A stretch of DNA of 64,000 bases. It comes from Methylogaea oryzae (lineage in GTDB: Bacteria > Pseudomonadota > Gammaproteobacteria > Methylococcales > Methylococcaceae). The stretch covers positions 2,040,001-2,104,000 of the forward strand of contig NZ_AP019782.1 in assembly GCF_019669985.1 (NCBI RefSeq), read 5' to 3'. The notes beneath the pieces are model-generated. The model was not told the DNA's origin. It was given only the letters and a program-made list of their open reading frames with translations, and made no database searches. The translations under genes and the position numbers were made by a program. Positions 40,730 through 48,305 of this stretch are shown in pieces; the first letter of the stretch is position 1, and each line of letters starts with the position of its first letter.

Positions 40730-40790
40730 AATTGGCGGTTTATAAAAAACGAACCGCAATTACCCACCCGCGACAGGCGCCGATCGGCGC
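40730..40790. repeat. two short palindromes between ruvB and the membrane protein gene
   Basis: The arms aattggcggtt (40730-40740) and aaccgcaatt (40752-40761) form a bulged hairpin, and GCGCCGATCGGCGC (40777-40790) is a perfect 14-bp palindrome 16 bases after the next gene's stop codon. Neither has a T run. Possible 3'-end structures of the minus-strand gene at 40806. Confidence 0.4.
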
Positions 40791-40805
40791 ATTAAACCAG
40801 CTCGA

Positions 40806-41198
40806 TTAAGCAATAGGCTGGAAACACACATTCAATATCAACAGGGCAAGCCAAAACCCGATTTCCCATGTTTCCGTAACGGGCTGTATGCGTTTGACCG
40901 CCCCATAAACGTGGATGACCACCATCAAGGCCATTAACAGGTCCAGCCCTTGGAACACGATAGCGATCGCGTCACCCTCAATAGCCGCCTGAATCACGAT
41001 CCAGTCGACCACCAGCGCAAGCGCTCCGAGGCAGCGTCCAAAATATAGCGCCAAGTCGGTGTTATCCGGGACAGTCCAGCGAAAGAAACGCGCCCAGGAA
41101 AGCGGGGCGACGGAAATCGGCACGGAAAACAGGACGGCCGTTAATATCGAAAACGCGATCAAATACTCCCGGCTGTATTCACTCCATATACCGACCAT
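40806..41198 (-). CDS. small membrane protein of unknown function, four helices
   Basis: I do not recognise this 130-residue protein. It has four hydrophobic stretches (about 12-32, 50-68, 80-98 and 110-128), with short loops containing RFFRWTVPDNTD between the first two, in keeping with a small inner-membrane protein. It follows the periplasmic protein gene by 54 bases on the same strand, so it may share its transcript. Base composition is slightly less GC-rich than in its neighbours. Confidence 0.6.
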   Translation of the reverse strand: MVGIWSEYSREYLIAFSILTAVLFSVPISVAPLSWARFFRWTVPDNTDLALYFGRCLGALALVVDWIVIQAAIEGDAIAIVFQGLDLLMALMVVIHVYGAVKRIQPVTETWEIGFWLALLILNVCFQPIA

Positions 41199-41252
41199 TG
41201 CTTGACTCCATTAAAAACGACTACGGGTTAGGCCGATTTCCGGCTATTCGAG

Positions 41253-41789
41253 TTATGCGCCACCGGGCGGCCGCTCGCGCATGTCCTTGATGAAATACGC
41301 GATGGCGCGCCGCCAGGCGGTATCGTTGTCACCGCGAAAATCGTAGGCGCGCTTGACCAAGGTTCGGCCGCTGGCCGCATCGCGGATTTCGATGTGAAGC
41401 GTAAGGACCAGGTTGCTCATGCGGAACACCCAGCCCACCAGTACGCGCCCGGCGCCGACGCGGCGGGCGATGTCCAGTTCGCAGCCGTTGCAGGCGTGCC
41501 AATAAGGCATGGTTTTCCACTGCTCGGTAAGGACGGGTATCGGCCCGTGGTCCACCAGGGGATAAAGGCGGCTGCGCCCGATTTCCTCGCGCAGCACGGT
41601 GGTCATGTCGGCCAGGCGCGCGCGCCACTCCTCGCGGCGCCGCGCGTCGCCGGTATCGCCGGTATAGGCCAAATCCAATACGGCCAGGGGAATGTCGCTG
41701 AGGGGCGTGTCGTCGGCGCGAGCCGCTATGGCGGCCATAACGAACGCCGCAACGATCCCCAGCCGGCGCAAGGTATTGAAGCAAGGCAT
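41253..41789 (-). CDS. secreted DUF2380/DUF3280-like protein
   Basis: The 178-residue protein has a signal peptide (cleaved after AARA, about residue 25). The mature part contains MPYWHACNGCELDIARRVGA followed by RVLVGWVFRMSNLVLTLHIEIRDA, a pattern I associate with the DUF2380/DUF3280 families of periplasmic proteins, often seen near quinoprotein or cytochrome genes in methylotrophs. The Cys-x2-Cys pair may form a disulfide. It lies 15 bases after the SRPBCC gene. Function unknown. Confidence 0.6.
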   Translation of the reverse strand: MPCFNTLRRLGIVAAFVMAAIAARADDTPLSDIPLAVLDLAYTGDTGDARRREEWRARLADMTTVLREEIGRSRLYPLVDHGPIPVLTEQWKTMPYWHACNGCELDIARRVGAGRVLVGWVFRMSNLVLTLHIEIRDAASGRTLVKRAYDFRGDNDTAWRRAIAYFIKDMRERPPGGA

Positions 41790-41804
41790 GGTTATCGTCT
41801 CCCC

Positions 41805-42230
41805 TCAGCCCGCCAAGTCCTGTTCCATGCCGTCGATGCCGGCGCTGATGGCCCCATGGACCAGCTCCGCCACGGCGTCGGCGTCTTCCGGCCGCGACTC
41901 GAAATCGATGGTCCACACCACCACCGCCAGGCCGTCATAGGACTGGAACACCTCCACCGTGCCCTGGTAATGGCTGACAGGAAACGGCGAAACGGGACGC
42001 AGATAGACCAGGCGCCGCTTGGCGTCGTCGATATCCACGATGGTGTCCTGGATGTCGCCGCCGCCGTTGGCGATGGTCATGTAGCGCAGCGCGCCCGCGC
42101 CCTGCCCTTCCACCCGGCAGGTCTCGATGAAAGGAAACCACACGTCCAGCCGCCCGATGGCGCGGATGGCTTGCCAGGCCGTATCGACGGGGACGCGGAG
42201 CTTTTTGGTGATGGCTTGTTTGGTTTTCAC
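41805..42230 (-). CDS. SRPBCC family protein
   Basis: This 141-residue protein has the helix-grip (START/Bet v 1) pattern of polyketide cyclase-like proteins: a beta strand with AITKKLRVPVDTAWQAI, then IGRLDVWFPFIETCRVEGQGAGALRYMTI, and a long C-terminal helix. Such proteins bind small hydrophobic ligands; the ligand cannot be told from sequence. The start is GTG with a good ggaga ribosome site. It stands between an AraC regulator and the DUF2380-like gene. Confidence 0.72.
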   Translation of the reverse strand: MKTKQAITKKLRVPVDTAWQAIRAIGRLDVWFPFIETCRVEGQGAGALRYMTIANGGGDIQDTIVDIDDAKRRLVYLRPVSPFPVSHYQGTVEVFQSYDGLAVVVWTIDFESRPEDADAVAELVHGAISAGIDGMEQDLAG

Positions 42231-42376
42231 GGCAATCTCCTGTTTTTATCCGTAATAAGAGGCGGTTGCGTGAGCCGCCCCATGGAGAAAGCCAGGACTG
42301 GCGGATCACCGGCTCAGCTTAGTGGCCCGTTTGCCGCGTGTATTGGAAAAAACCGACAAATCGGATCTCGCCGGCC

Positions 42377-43204
42377 TCAGCGCTCGACGCCGTAAAGATT
42401 CAGCAGGCCGGAAAAGCGCAGGGTAACGGAGCTGGCCATTTGCGGATAAACGGCATCCGGCGACATGCCATACAGCTCCTGGAAATCGCGGATCAAGTGG
42501 CTTTGGTCGTAATAACCCGCCGCATAGGCGGCATCCGCCCAACTGGGCAGGCTTTGGCGCTGGAAAACGGCGTGGCGCAAGCGCACGACGCGCGCGTATT
42601 TTTTCGGCGTGGCGCCGATGTGGTTTTGAAAGCGCCGCTCCAGGGTGCGCTCGGTCAAACCCAGGCTTTTGGCCAGCCGGGCGATGGGAACATTGCCGCG
42701 GGATTGGTTGAGCACCTTGCAGGCCGCCTGGATCAGCAGGTCCTCCTGGTCGCGGTTGAACGCCGACAGCAAAAACCGCTCGACGCACCGGACGCGCCCG
42801 CCGGCGTCGCGTTGGCGGGCGAGTGAGTCTTCGATGGCTTCCACCGCGTACCTGGGAAAAATATCCCGGCAATCCACCCGCCGTTCGGCGCACTCTTTGG
42901 CGATGCCCCGGCGGAACACGTTCAACCCCCAGGGCGTCAATCGCGCGGAGACGCCAGACACATTCCCGGGCGTGCCAAGATCGCTGCGAAAACTTTGGAA
43001 ACCGGCCAGTCCGCTGCGGGTGGTGTAAGTCCGCCCTTTGTGCGCGGTGGTGAGGAGATCGGCGTAAAGGAAACACAAATAAGTGGCGGTGTCCGGCAGG
43101 ATGGAAAGCGCCAGGTTGTCGCCGGCCAGCAAATTCTCATAGTCCCAAATTTCCGCCACATACGGTTGCAGCAACGGGCTGGGCTGGAATTTTCTCAGGC
43201 TCAT
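42377..43204 (-). CDS. AraC family transcriptional regulator
   Basis: The 275-residue protein (ATG at 43204; a GTG at 43228 would add eight residues) has an N-terminal cupin-like sensory domain (SPLLQPYVAEIWDYE start) and a C-terminal AraC double helix-turn-helix (about 175-260: IARLAKSLGLTERTLERRFQNHIGATPKKYARVVR and DAAYAAGYYDQSHLIRDFQELYGMSP). It probably controls the SRPBCC and DUF genes downstream. Its effector is unknown. Confidence 0.88.
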   Translation of the reverse strand: MSLRKFQPSPLLQPYVAEIWDYENLLAGDNLALSILPDTATYLCFLYADLLTTAHKGRTYTTRSGLAGFQSFRSDLGTPGNVSGVSARLTPWGLNVFRRGIAKECAERRVDCRDIFPRYAVEAIEDSLARQRDAGGRVRCVERFLLSAFNRDQEDLLIQAACKVLNQSRGNVPIARLAKSLGLTERTLERRFQNHIGATPKKYARVVRLRHAVFQRQSLPSWADAAYAAGYYDQSHLIRDFQELYGMSPDAVYPQMASSVTLRFSGLLNLYGVER

Positions 43205-43369
43205 GGGTGCTTTCCACAAATTCGGCACACACCCATTGTCGTCTTTACGCGGCGGAATCGGAAGGCTTGCAGCGACGTGAAAACGCCTATCGGCGCCCCA
43301 TCCTCCTTCCGGGAAGAAGCTACCGGTTTTCGGCAGACCCGCCGTCGATGGCGGATCTCGCCTTGCTAC

Positions 43370-43966
43370 TCACTTGGCCGCGGCCTTCAGCGCTTGGCGG
43401 ATCAGATCCTCGCTGCTTTTTCCTTCGCTGGGGATGTCGCGCACCATGCGGCTGGCTTCCGGCGGCTTGAAGCCCAGAGCGATGAGGGCGCTCACGGCGT
43501 CCGCTACCGGGTCAATTTTGGCGGTGACGCCCGGCGTGGCCGGCGCTAACGACCCGCCTTCGCTTTCCGGCAAGCGGTCGCGCATTTCGATGATGAGGCG
43601 TTCGGCGGTCTTCTTGCCGATGCCGGGCAGTCGCACCAGGGCCGACACGTCGTTGTGCTCGATGGCGCGGTGGAATTCGTCGCTGGAGAGGCCCGACAGG
43701 ATGGTCAAAGCCAGCTTGGCCCCAACGCCATTCACCTTGATGAGGCTGCGGAACAGCGCGCGCTCGCTTTCGGCGTAGAAGCCGTACAGGCTGTGGGCGT
43801 CCTCCCGTACCGCCATGTGGGTGTGCAGAAGCACCGTTTCGCCCAGGACCGGCAGCTGGTAGAACGTGCTCATGGGCGCTTCCACCTCGTAGCCGACGCC
43901 GTTCACGTCCAACAGCAGGAAAGGAACTTTTTTCGCCGCGAGCTTGCCGCGCAGGAAGCCGATCAT
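43370..43966 (-). CDS. ruvA: Holliday junction branch migration protein RuvA
   Basis: RuvA binds Holliday junctions and loads RuvB. The 198 residues start [12 protein letters not shown] and contain an OB fold (1-63), the helix-hairpin-helix region (about 71-130: [13 protein letters not shown] and [13 protein letters not shown]), a flexible linker, and the RuvB-binding domain III (about 150-198). The ATG overlaps the ruvC stop as ATGA; a long open frame through ruvC on the same strand is a shadow. Confidence 0.96.
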   Translation of the reverse strand: MIGFLRGKLAAKKVPFLLLDVNGVGYEVEAPMSTFYQLPVLGETVLLHTHMAVREDAHSLYGFYAESERALFRSLIKVNGVGAKLALTILSGLSSDEFHRAIEHNDVSALVRLPGIGKKTAERLIIEMRDRLPESEGGSLAPATPGVTAKIDPVADAVSALIALGFKPPEASRMVRDIPSEGKSSEDLIRQALKAAAK

Positions 43967-44469
43967 CGCGCCGCCGCCTGCATCCGCGCCATGCGCCGGG
44001 CGGTTTGCTGGTGGTGGGCATGGCACAGCGCCACGCCCAGGGCGTCGCTGGCGTCCAGTTCCATGTGCGATTGGTTTTTGAGGAGAAACTTCACCATATG
44101 CGCCACCTGCGCCTTGTCCGCATTGCCGTTGCCCACCAAGGCCTGCTTCACCTGCTTGGCGGAGTATTCGTAAACCGGCAGATCGGCGGTCAGCGCCGCG
44201 CAAATGGCCGCGCCGCGCGCCTGGCCGAGCTTGAGGGCGGAGTCGGCGTTGCGGTGCATGAACACCTGCTCCACCGCCAACTCCTCCGGGCCGTGTTCGG
44301 CCACCACTTGCTGGATGCCGTCGAAAATGCGCTTGAGCCGGTCGGGGAAGTGATCCATGTCCATGCGGATGCAACCCCAGGCCAGCAGCACCGGGCCGCC
44401 GGCGCCATCGTCGATGATGCCGTAGCCGGTGACGCGGGAGCCGGGGTCTATGCCTAGGATGCGTGCCAA
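43963..44469 (-). CDS. ruvC: crossover junction endodeoxyribonuclease RuvC
   Basis: RuvC cleaves Holliday junctions symmetrically using two metal ions. The 168-residue RNase H-like protein has the acidic residues in [12 protein letters not shown] (Asp8), [10 protein letters not shown] (Glu), and the C-terminal [18 protein letters not shown] with Asp residues. It is first in the ruvC-ruvA pair. Confidence 0.96.
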   Translation of the reverse strand: MARILGIDPGSRVTGYGIIDDGAGGPVLLAWGCIRMDMDHFPDRLKRIFDGIQQVVAEHGPEELAVEQVFMHRNADSALKLGQARGAAICAALTADLPVYEYSAKQVKQALVGNGNADKAQVAHMVKFLLKNQSHMELDASDALGVALCHAHHQQTARRMARMQAAAR

Positions 44470-44499
44470 GGTGGGGGATGTCCTCTGGTGTCTTTATAT

Positions 44500-44601
44500 C
44501 GTTCCCACGAGGCGAGCCGAGGGAAGGCGTCCGATGGCACGCGGCGTCCTGGGACGCGGAGAGGCCGAACCGGCGCCCCACCACCACCGCGCGTGGGAAC
44601 G
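44500..44601. repeat. gttcccacg-type intergenic inverted repeat
   Basis: Perfect 10-base arms cgttcccacg (44500-44509) and cgtgggaacg (44592-44601) bound a 102-base unit with an inner hairpin gcgtcc-tg-ggacgc. It fills the yebC-ruvC gap. Sequences of the form gttcccacg...cgtgggaac are common dispersed repeats in gammaproteobacteria, so it is probably a MITE/REP-like unit and not an operator. Confidence 0.6.
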
Positions 44602-44632
44602 ACGCGGCGTGTTCGACGCCGGCCGGCGAGCG

Positions 44633-45379
44633 CTAACTGATCTTCGCCAAAATCTCTTCGCTGATGTCAGCGTTGGAATAAACGTTCTGCACGTCGTCCA
44701 GGTCTTCCAGCCGTTCCAGCAAGCGAATCATCTTTTCCGCGTCGTCGGCGTCCAGGGCCGTGCTGGTGCTGGCGCGCATGGTCACTTCGGCGCTTTCCGG
44801 CTTGAAGCCGTATTGGTTCAGCGCGTCGCGTACCGCCTCGAAATTCTCCGGCGCGGCCAGCACGTCCAGGGAGCCGTCATCGTTCACCACCACGTCGTCG
44901 CAGCCCGCTTCCAGAGCGATTTCGGTGACGCGATCCTCGTCCACGCCGGGAGCGAAACTTACGATGCCGGTCTTGCTGAACAGGTAAGCCACCGATCCGT
45001 CGGTGCCCAGGTTGCCGCCGGCCTTGGCAAAAGCGTGGCGCACTTCCGACACCGTGCGATTACGGTTGTCGGTGAGGCAATCCACCATCACGGCGATGCC
45101 GCCGGGGCCGTAGCCTTCGTAGCGCACTTCGTCGAAGTTATCCCCTTCCATCGCGCCGGAGCCCTTTTTGACGGCCCGGTCGATGGTGTCCTTGGTCATG
45201 TTGGCGACCAGGGCCTTGTCGATGGCGGTGCGCAAACGCGGATTGTTGGCCGGCTCCGGCCCGCCGCTGCGGCTGGCCACGGTAATTTCGCGGATGAGTT
45301 TGGTGAAAAGCTTGCCGCGCTTGGCGTCCTGGGCGCCTTTGCGGTGCTGGATGTTAGCCCACTTGCTATGACCTGCCAT
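44633..45379 (-). CDS. yebC: YebC/PmpR family DNA-binding regulatory protein
   Basis: YebC proteins are conserved DNA-binding proteins; newer work links the family to ribosome function at proline stretches. The 248 residues begin [27 protein letters not shown], the diagnostic start, and contain [19 protein letters not shown] and the three-domain YebC fold throughout. Genes of this family are very often next to ruvCAB, as here. Confidence 0.96.
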   Translation of the reverse strand: MAGHSKWANIQHRKGAQDAKRGKLFTKLIREITVASRSGGPEPANNPRLRTAIDKALVANMTKDTIDRAVKKGSGAMEGDNFDEVRYEGYGPGGIAVMVDCLTDNRNRTVSEVRHAFAKAGGNLGTDGSVAYLFSKTGIVSFAPGVDEDRVTEIALEAGCDDVVVNDDGSLDVLAAPENFEAVRDALNQYGFKPESAEVTMRASTSTALDADDAEKMIRLLERLEDLDDVQNVYSNADISEEILAKIS

Positions 45380-45521
45380 GTTTTCTTATGTAAGGTTGCC
45401 AATGAAATGAATGGCTTACAGTTTACCACTCCAGCCGGCTCCTGGCTCTATGCCGTCGCGGCGGCGGCGAAAACGCACCGCCCCCCTGGCGGCCGTTTAC
45501 GACAAAGCGCCGCCAGCCGGC

Positions 45522-47747
45522 CTACAACCAGCGCAATCGGTTGGCGTTGCTCACCACCGTCACCGAAGACAGCGCCATGGCGGCGCCGGCGATCATCGGG
45601 TTGAGCAACAGGCCGGTGAAGGGGTACAACAGCCCGGCGGCGACGGGAATGCTCAGCACGTTGTAGATGAAGGCCCCAGCCAGGTTTTGCTGGATATTGC
45701 GCACCGTGAGGCGCGATAGGCGGATCGCTTCCGGCACTTTCTGCAGCGAGCCCTGCATAATCACCACGTCGGCGCTTTCGATGGCGATGTCGGTGCCGGT
45801 GCCGATGGCGAAACCCACGTTGGCCTGGGCCAGGGCCGGCGCGTCGTTGATGCCGTCGCCCACCATGGCGACGGTTTCGCCTTGATCTTGCAACTCGCGC
45901 ACCACGGCCGCCTTGTCCTGGGGCAACACCTGGGCGCGAACCTCCTCGATGCCGGCCTGGGCGGCGACGGCTTTGGCGGTGACGGCATTGTCGCCGGTCA
46001 CCATCAGCACACGCACGCCGAGTCCGCGCATTTTGGCGATGGCGGCGGCGGAATCGGCTTTGATGGGGTCGGAAACCGCCACCAGCCCCACCACCTTGCC
46101 GGCCGCCGCCAGCAACATCGGCGTCTGGCCCGAAGCGGACAGCTCGTCCAAGCGCTGGGGAAACGCGCTGCAATCCACCTGCTTGGCCTGCATCAACGCC
46201 AGGTTGCCCAACCAGGCCGGCTTGCCGTTGAGGGTGCCGCCGACGCCGTGGCCGGCCACGGCGACGAATCCGTCCACCGGCAGCAGGTCCGTCGAGCGGG
46301 AGCCGGCTTCGGCGACGATGGCCGCCGCCAGAGGATGCTCCGAGCCGGCCTCCAGGCTGGCGGCCCATTGCAGCACCTTGGTTTCCGTCCAGCCGCGGCT
46401 GCCGGCCAAGGCCGTGACCGTGGGCTTGCCGGCCGTGACCGTGCCGGTTTTGTCCAACACCACGCAAGTAAGCTTGCCGGCGCTTTGCAAAGCGTCGCCC
46501 TGGCGGATGAGGATGCCGTTCTGCGCCGCCTTGCCCACCGCCACCATGATGGAGATGGGCGTCGCCAACCCCAGGGCGCAGGGACAGGCGATGACCAGCA
46601 CGGTCATGGCCGTGGCAAAGGCATAGCCCAGGGAAGGCGACGGCCCGAATACCAGCCAAATGAGGAAGGTGGCGGCGGAAATGGATACCACCGTCGGCAC
46701 GAACACTGCCGCGATGCGATCCACCAAGCGGGCGATGGCCGGCTTGGTGCTTTGCGCCTGGCGCACGCTCTCGACGATCTGCGCCAGCACCGTGTCGCGG
46801 CCGATGCGGGTGGCTTTATACAGGAAAGTACCGTTCTGGTTGAGGGTGCCGCCGACCACTTCGTCGCCCACCCGCTTCTCCACCGCGAGCGGTTCGCCGG
46901 TCAGCATGGACTCGTCCACGCTGGAATGGCCTTCCAGCAAGGTGCCGTCCACGGGGATTTTTTCGCCGGGCCGCACCCGCAGGGTTTCCTCCAGCCCCAC
47001 CGTCTCGATGGGCACGTCCAGTTCCATGCCGTCACGCACCACGCGGGCGGTGCGGGGCTGCAAGCCGATGAGCTGGCGGATGGCCTGGGAGGTTTTGCCC
47101 CGGGCGCGCATTTCCAAAGCCGAACCCAGGTTGATGAACGCAATGATGATGACCGCCGCTTCGAAATAAGCGTATTTGGCGTTGGGCGGCAAGGCCGCGG
47201 CGAAATCGATGGCCAAGGTCGAATACAGCCAGGCGGCGCCCGTGCCTAAGGCGATGAGGCTATCCATATTGGCCTGCCGCTGACGCCAAGCGTGCAGCGC
47301 GCCGCGGAAATAATGCCCGCCGGCATAGTACACCACCGCCGCCGACAACAACGACACCCAGGGCCAAAATGCATTGCCGCCGCTGCTGCCCAGCGCCGGC
47401 AACCAACCGAAGTGGTCGCCCACCATCAACGGCGCGCCCAGAGCCGCCGCCACTTTAGCCCGCTGCAACAGCGACCGGTAGCGCTCCTCCTCCTGGGCCT
47501 GCTCGCCGGACACGTCGCCCAAGCCCTCCATCACCGCCGCGTCGTAGCCGGCATCCTTCACCGCTTGGCGCAGAACGTCGGCATCCGCGCTGCCGGTCAC
47601 GGCGGCGCTGTGATCGGCGAAATTGACCTCCACCGACTCCACGCCCGGCACCGCGGCCAGCGCGTCCTGTACCGCCTGCACGCACCCCGCGCAGCGCATA
47701 CCCAACACCGACAAACGCAAAGAGGAAGAAGTAGTGTTTTGAGCCAT
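45522..47747 (-). CDS. copA: copper-translocating P-type ATPase
   Basis: CopA exports Cu(I) from the cytoplasm using ATP. The 741 residues have one N-terminal metal-binding HMA domain with MRCAGC (Cys19, Cys22), eight membrane helices, the phosphatase motif TGEP, the transmembrane copper site CPC in VIACPCALG, the phosphorylation motif DKTGT, HP locus EHPL and hinge [10 protein letters not shown]. The last helix has the [20 protein letters not shown] end found in Cu(I) pumps. A CueR-type promoter lies just upstream. It could also load periplasmic or membrane copper proteins. Confidence 0.96.
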   Translation of the reverse strand: MAQNTTSSSLRLSVLGMRCAGCVQAVQDALAAVPGVESVEVNFADHSAAVTGSADADVLRQAVKDAGYDAAVMEGLGDVSGEQAQEEERYRSLLQRAKVAAALGAPLMVGDHFGWLPALGSSGGNAFWPWVSLLSAAVVYYAGGHYFRGALHAWRQRQANMDSLIALGTGAAWLYSTLAIDFAAALPPNAKYAYFEAAVIIIAFINLGSALEMRARGKTSQAIRQLIGLQPRTARVVRDGMELDVPIETVGLEETLRVRPGEKIPVDGTLLEGHSSVDESMLTGEPLAVEKRVGDEVVGGTLNQNGTFLYKATRIGRDTVLAQIVESVRQAQSTKPAIARLVDRIAAVFVPTVVSISAATFLIWLVFGPSPSLGYAFATAMTVLVIACPCALGLATPISIMVAVGKAAQNGILIRQGDALQSAGKLTCVVLDKTGTVTAGKPTVTALAGSRGWTETKVLQWAASLEAGSEHPLAAAIVAEAGSRSTDLLPVDGFVAVAGHGVGGTLNGKPAWLGNLALMQAKQVDCSAFPQRLDELSASGQTPMLLAAAGKVVGLVAVSDPIKADSAAAIAKMRGLGVRVLMVTGDNAVTAKAVAAQAGIEEVRAQVLPQDKAAVVRELQDQGETVAMVGDGINDAPALAQANVGFAIGTGTDIAIESADVVIMQGSLQKVPEAIRLSRLTVRNIQQNLAGAFIYNVLSIPVAAGLLYPFTGLLLNPMIAGAAMALSSVTVVSNANRLRWL

Positions 47748-47806
47748 GTCGAGCCTCCGAAATTATCCGCCTAGCCAAGCAGCACGAACCAGGCGCCGTT
47801 GCCGGA

Positions 47807-47837
47807 AAGATAAACCTTGCCACGACGGCAAGGTCAA
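47807..47837 (-). promoter_or_regulatory. CueR-type copA promoter/operator
   Basis: Read on the minus strand, TTGACC (47837-47832) and TATCTT (47812-47807) are separated by 19 bases, the over-long spacer typical of MerR-family promoters. The spacer contains a perfect inverted repeat, ACCTTGCC-N5-GGCAAGGT (47814-47834), very close to the E. coli CueR operator at copA. The likely transcript start is about 55 bases before the copA ATG. No cueR gene is in the window. Confidence 0.85.
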
Positions 47838-47990
47838 GCCCCTCGACGAACAGCGACTCCCCATCGTTCGGCGAGCCTGCGGCGGCTCCCGCCCCTCGAT
47901 CCGGCCCGGCATTGGAGACAATCGCCCGCTCACTCGCCTCCGGGCGAACAGCCCCCCGGCCCGTCCCGGGCCGGATACCGCGGGCGTCGG

Positions 47991-48197
47991 TCAGGAAACT
48001 TGGAAGCCTTGGGCGACGATAGTTTGCTTGATTTGCTCCAGGGACACCTTGGCGGGGTCGAAACCCACGGCCACGGTTTTGTCCTTGTGGCTAGCCGTCA
48101 CTTCGGCCACGCCGTCGCAGGCCGACAAAGCCGTTTTGATGCCGTTCTCGCAGCCGCCGCATTTCATGCCGTCCACGTTCAAGGTAATGTGTTCCAC
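47991..48197 (-). CDS. copZ: copper chaperone / heavy-metal-associated domain protein
   Basis: This is a 68-residue ferredoxin-like HMA protein with the metal-binding motif DGMKCGGCENGI. I chose the GTG at 48197, which has a perfect ggagg five bases upstream, not the longer ATG frame from 48233. Such proteins carry Cu(I) to P-type ATPases. It stands between the hybrid kinase gene (108 bases) and copA (243 bases), all on the minus strand. The loop residues are compatible with Cu(I), although a mercury or zinc role cannot be excluded by sequence alone. Confidence 0.9.
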   Translation of the reverse strand: MEHITLNVDGMKCGGCENGIKTALSACDGVAEVTASHKDKTVAVGFDPAKVSLEQIKQTIVAQGFQVS

Positions 48198-48240
48198 CTG
48201 AGCCTCCCGGTTGTATTTCCAGCCTTTAAACATCGAAACC

Positions 48241-48256
48241 GCGCGCCATGGCGCGC
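48241..48256. repeat. 16-bp perfect palindrome upstream of copZ
   Basis: GCGCGCCATGGCGCGC is a perfect 16-base palindrome 44 bases before the copZ start codon, within the gap between the kinase stop and copZ. It could be a leader hairpin or protein site, or a chance result of high GC content. Confidence 0.4.
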
Positions 48257-48305
48257 ACCCGATGACACGCCCCTAGAGTAACGCCTCCGGCCGCCATGGC
48301 GATAG

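Noticed and set aside
43967-44587. Apparent N-terminal extension of RuvA through ruvC
   Set aside because: The frame is open only by composition; RuvA begins at MIGFLRGKL with an ATGA overlap, and ruvC is real in the other frame.
45882-47249. 455-codon plus-strand ORF opposite copA
   Set aside because: Antisense artefact, His/Gly/Gln-rich without domains; the copA motifs on the other strand are complete.
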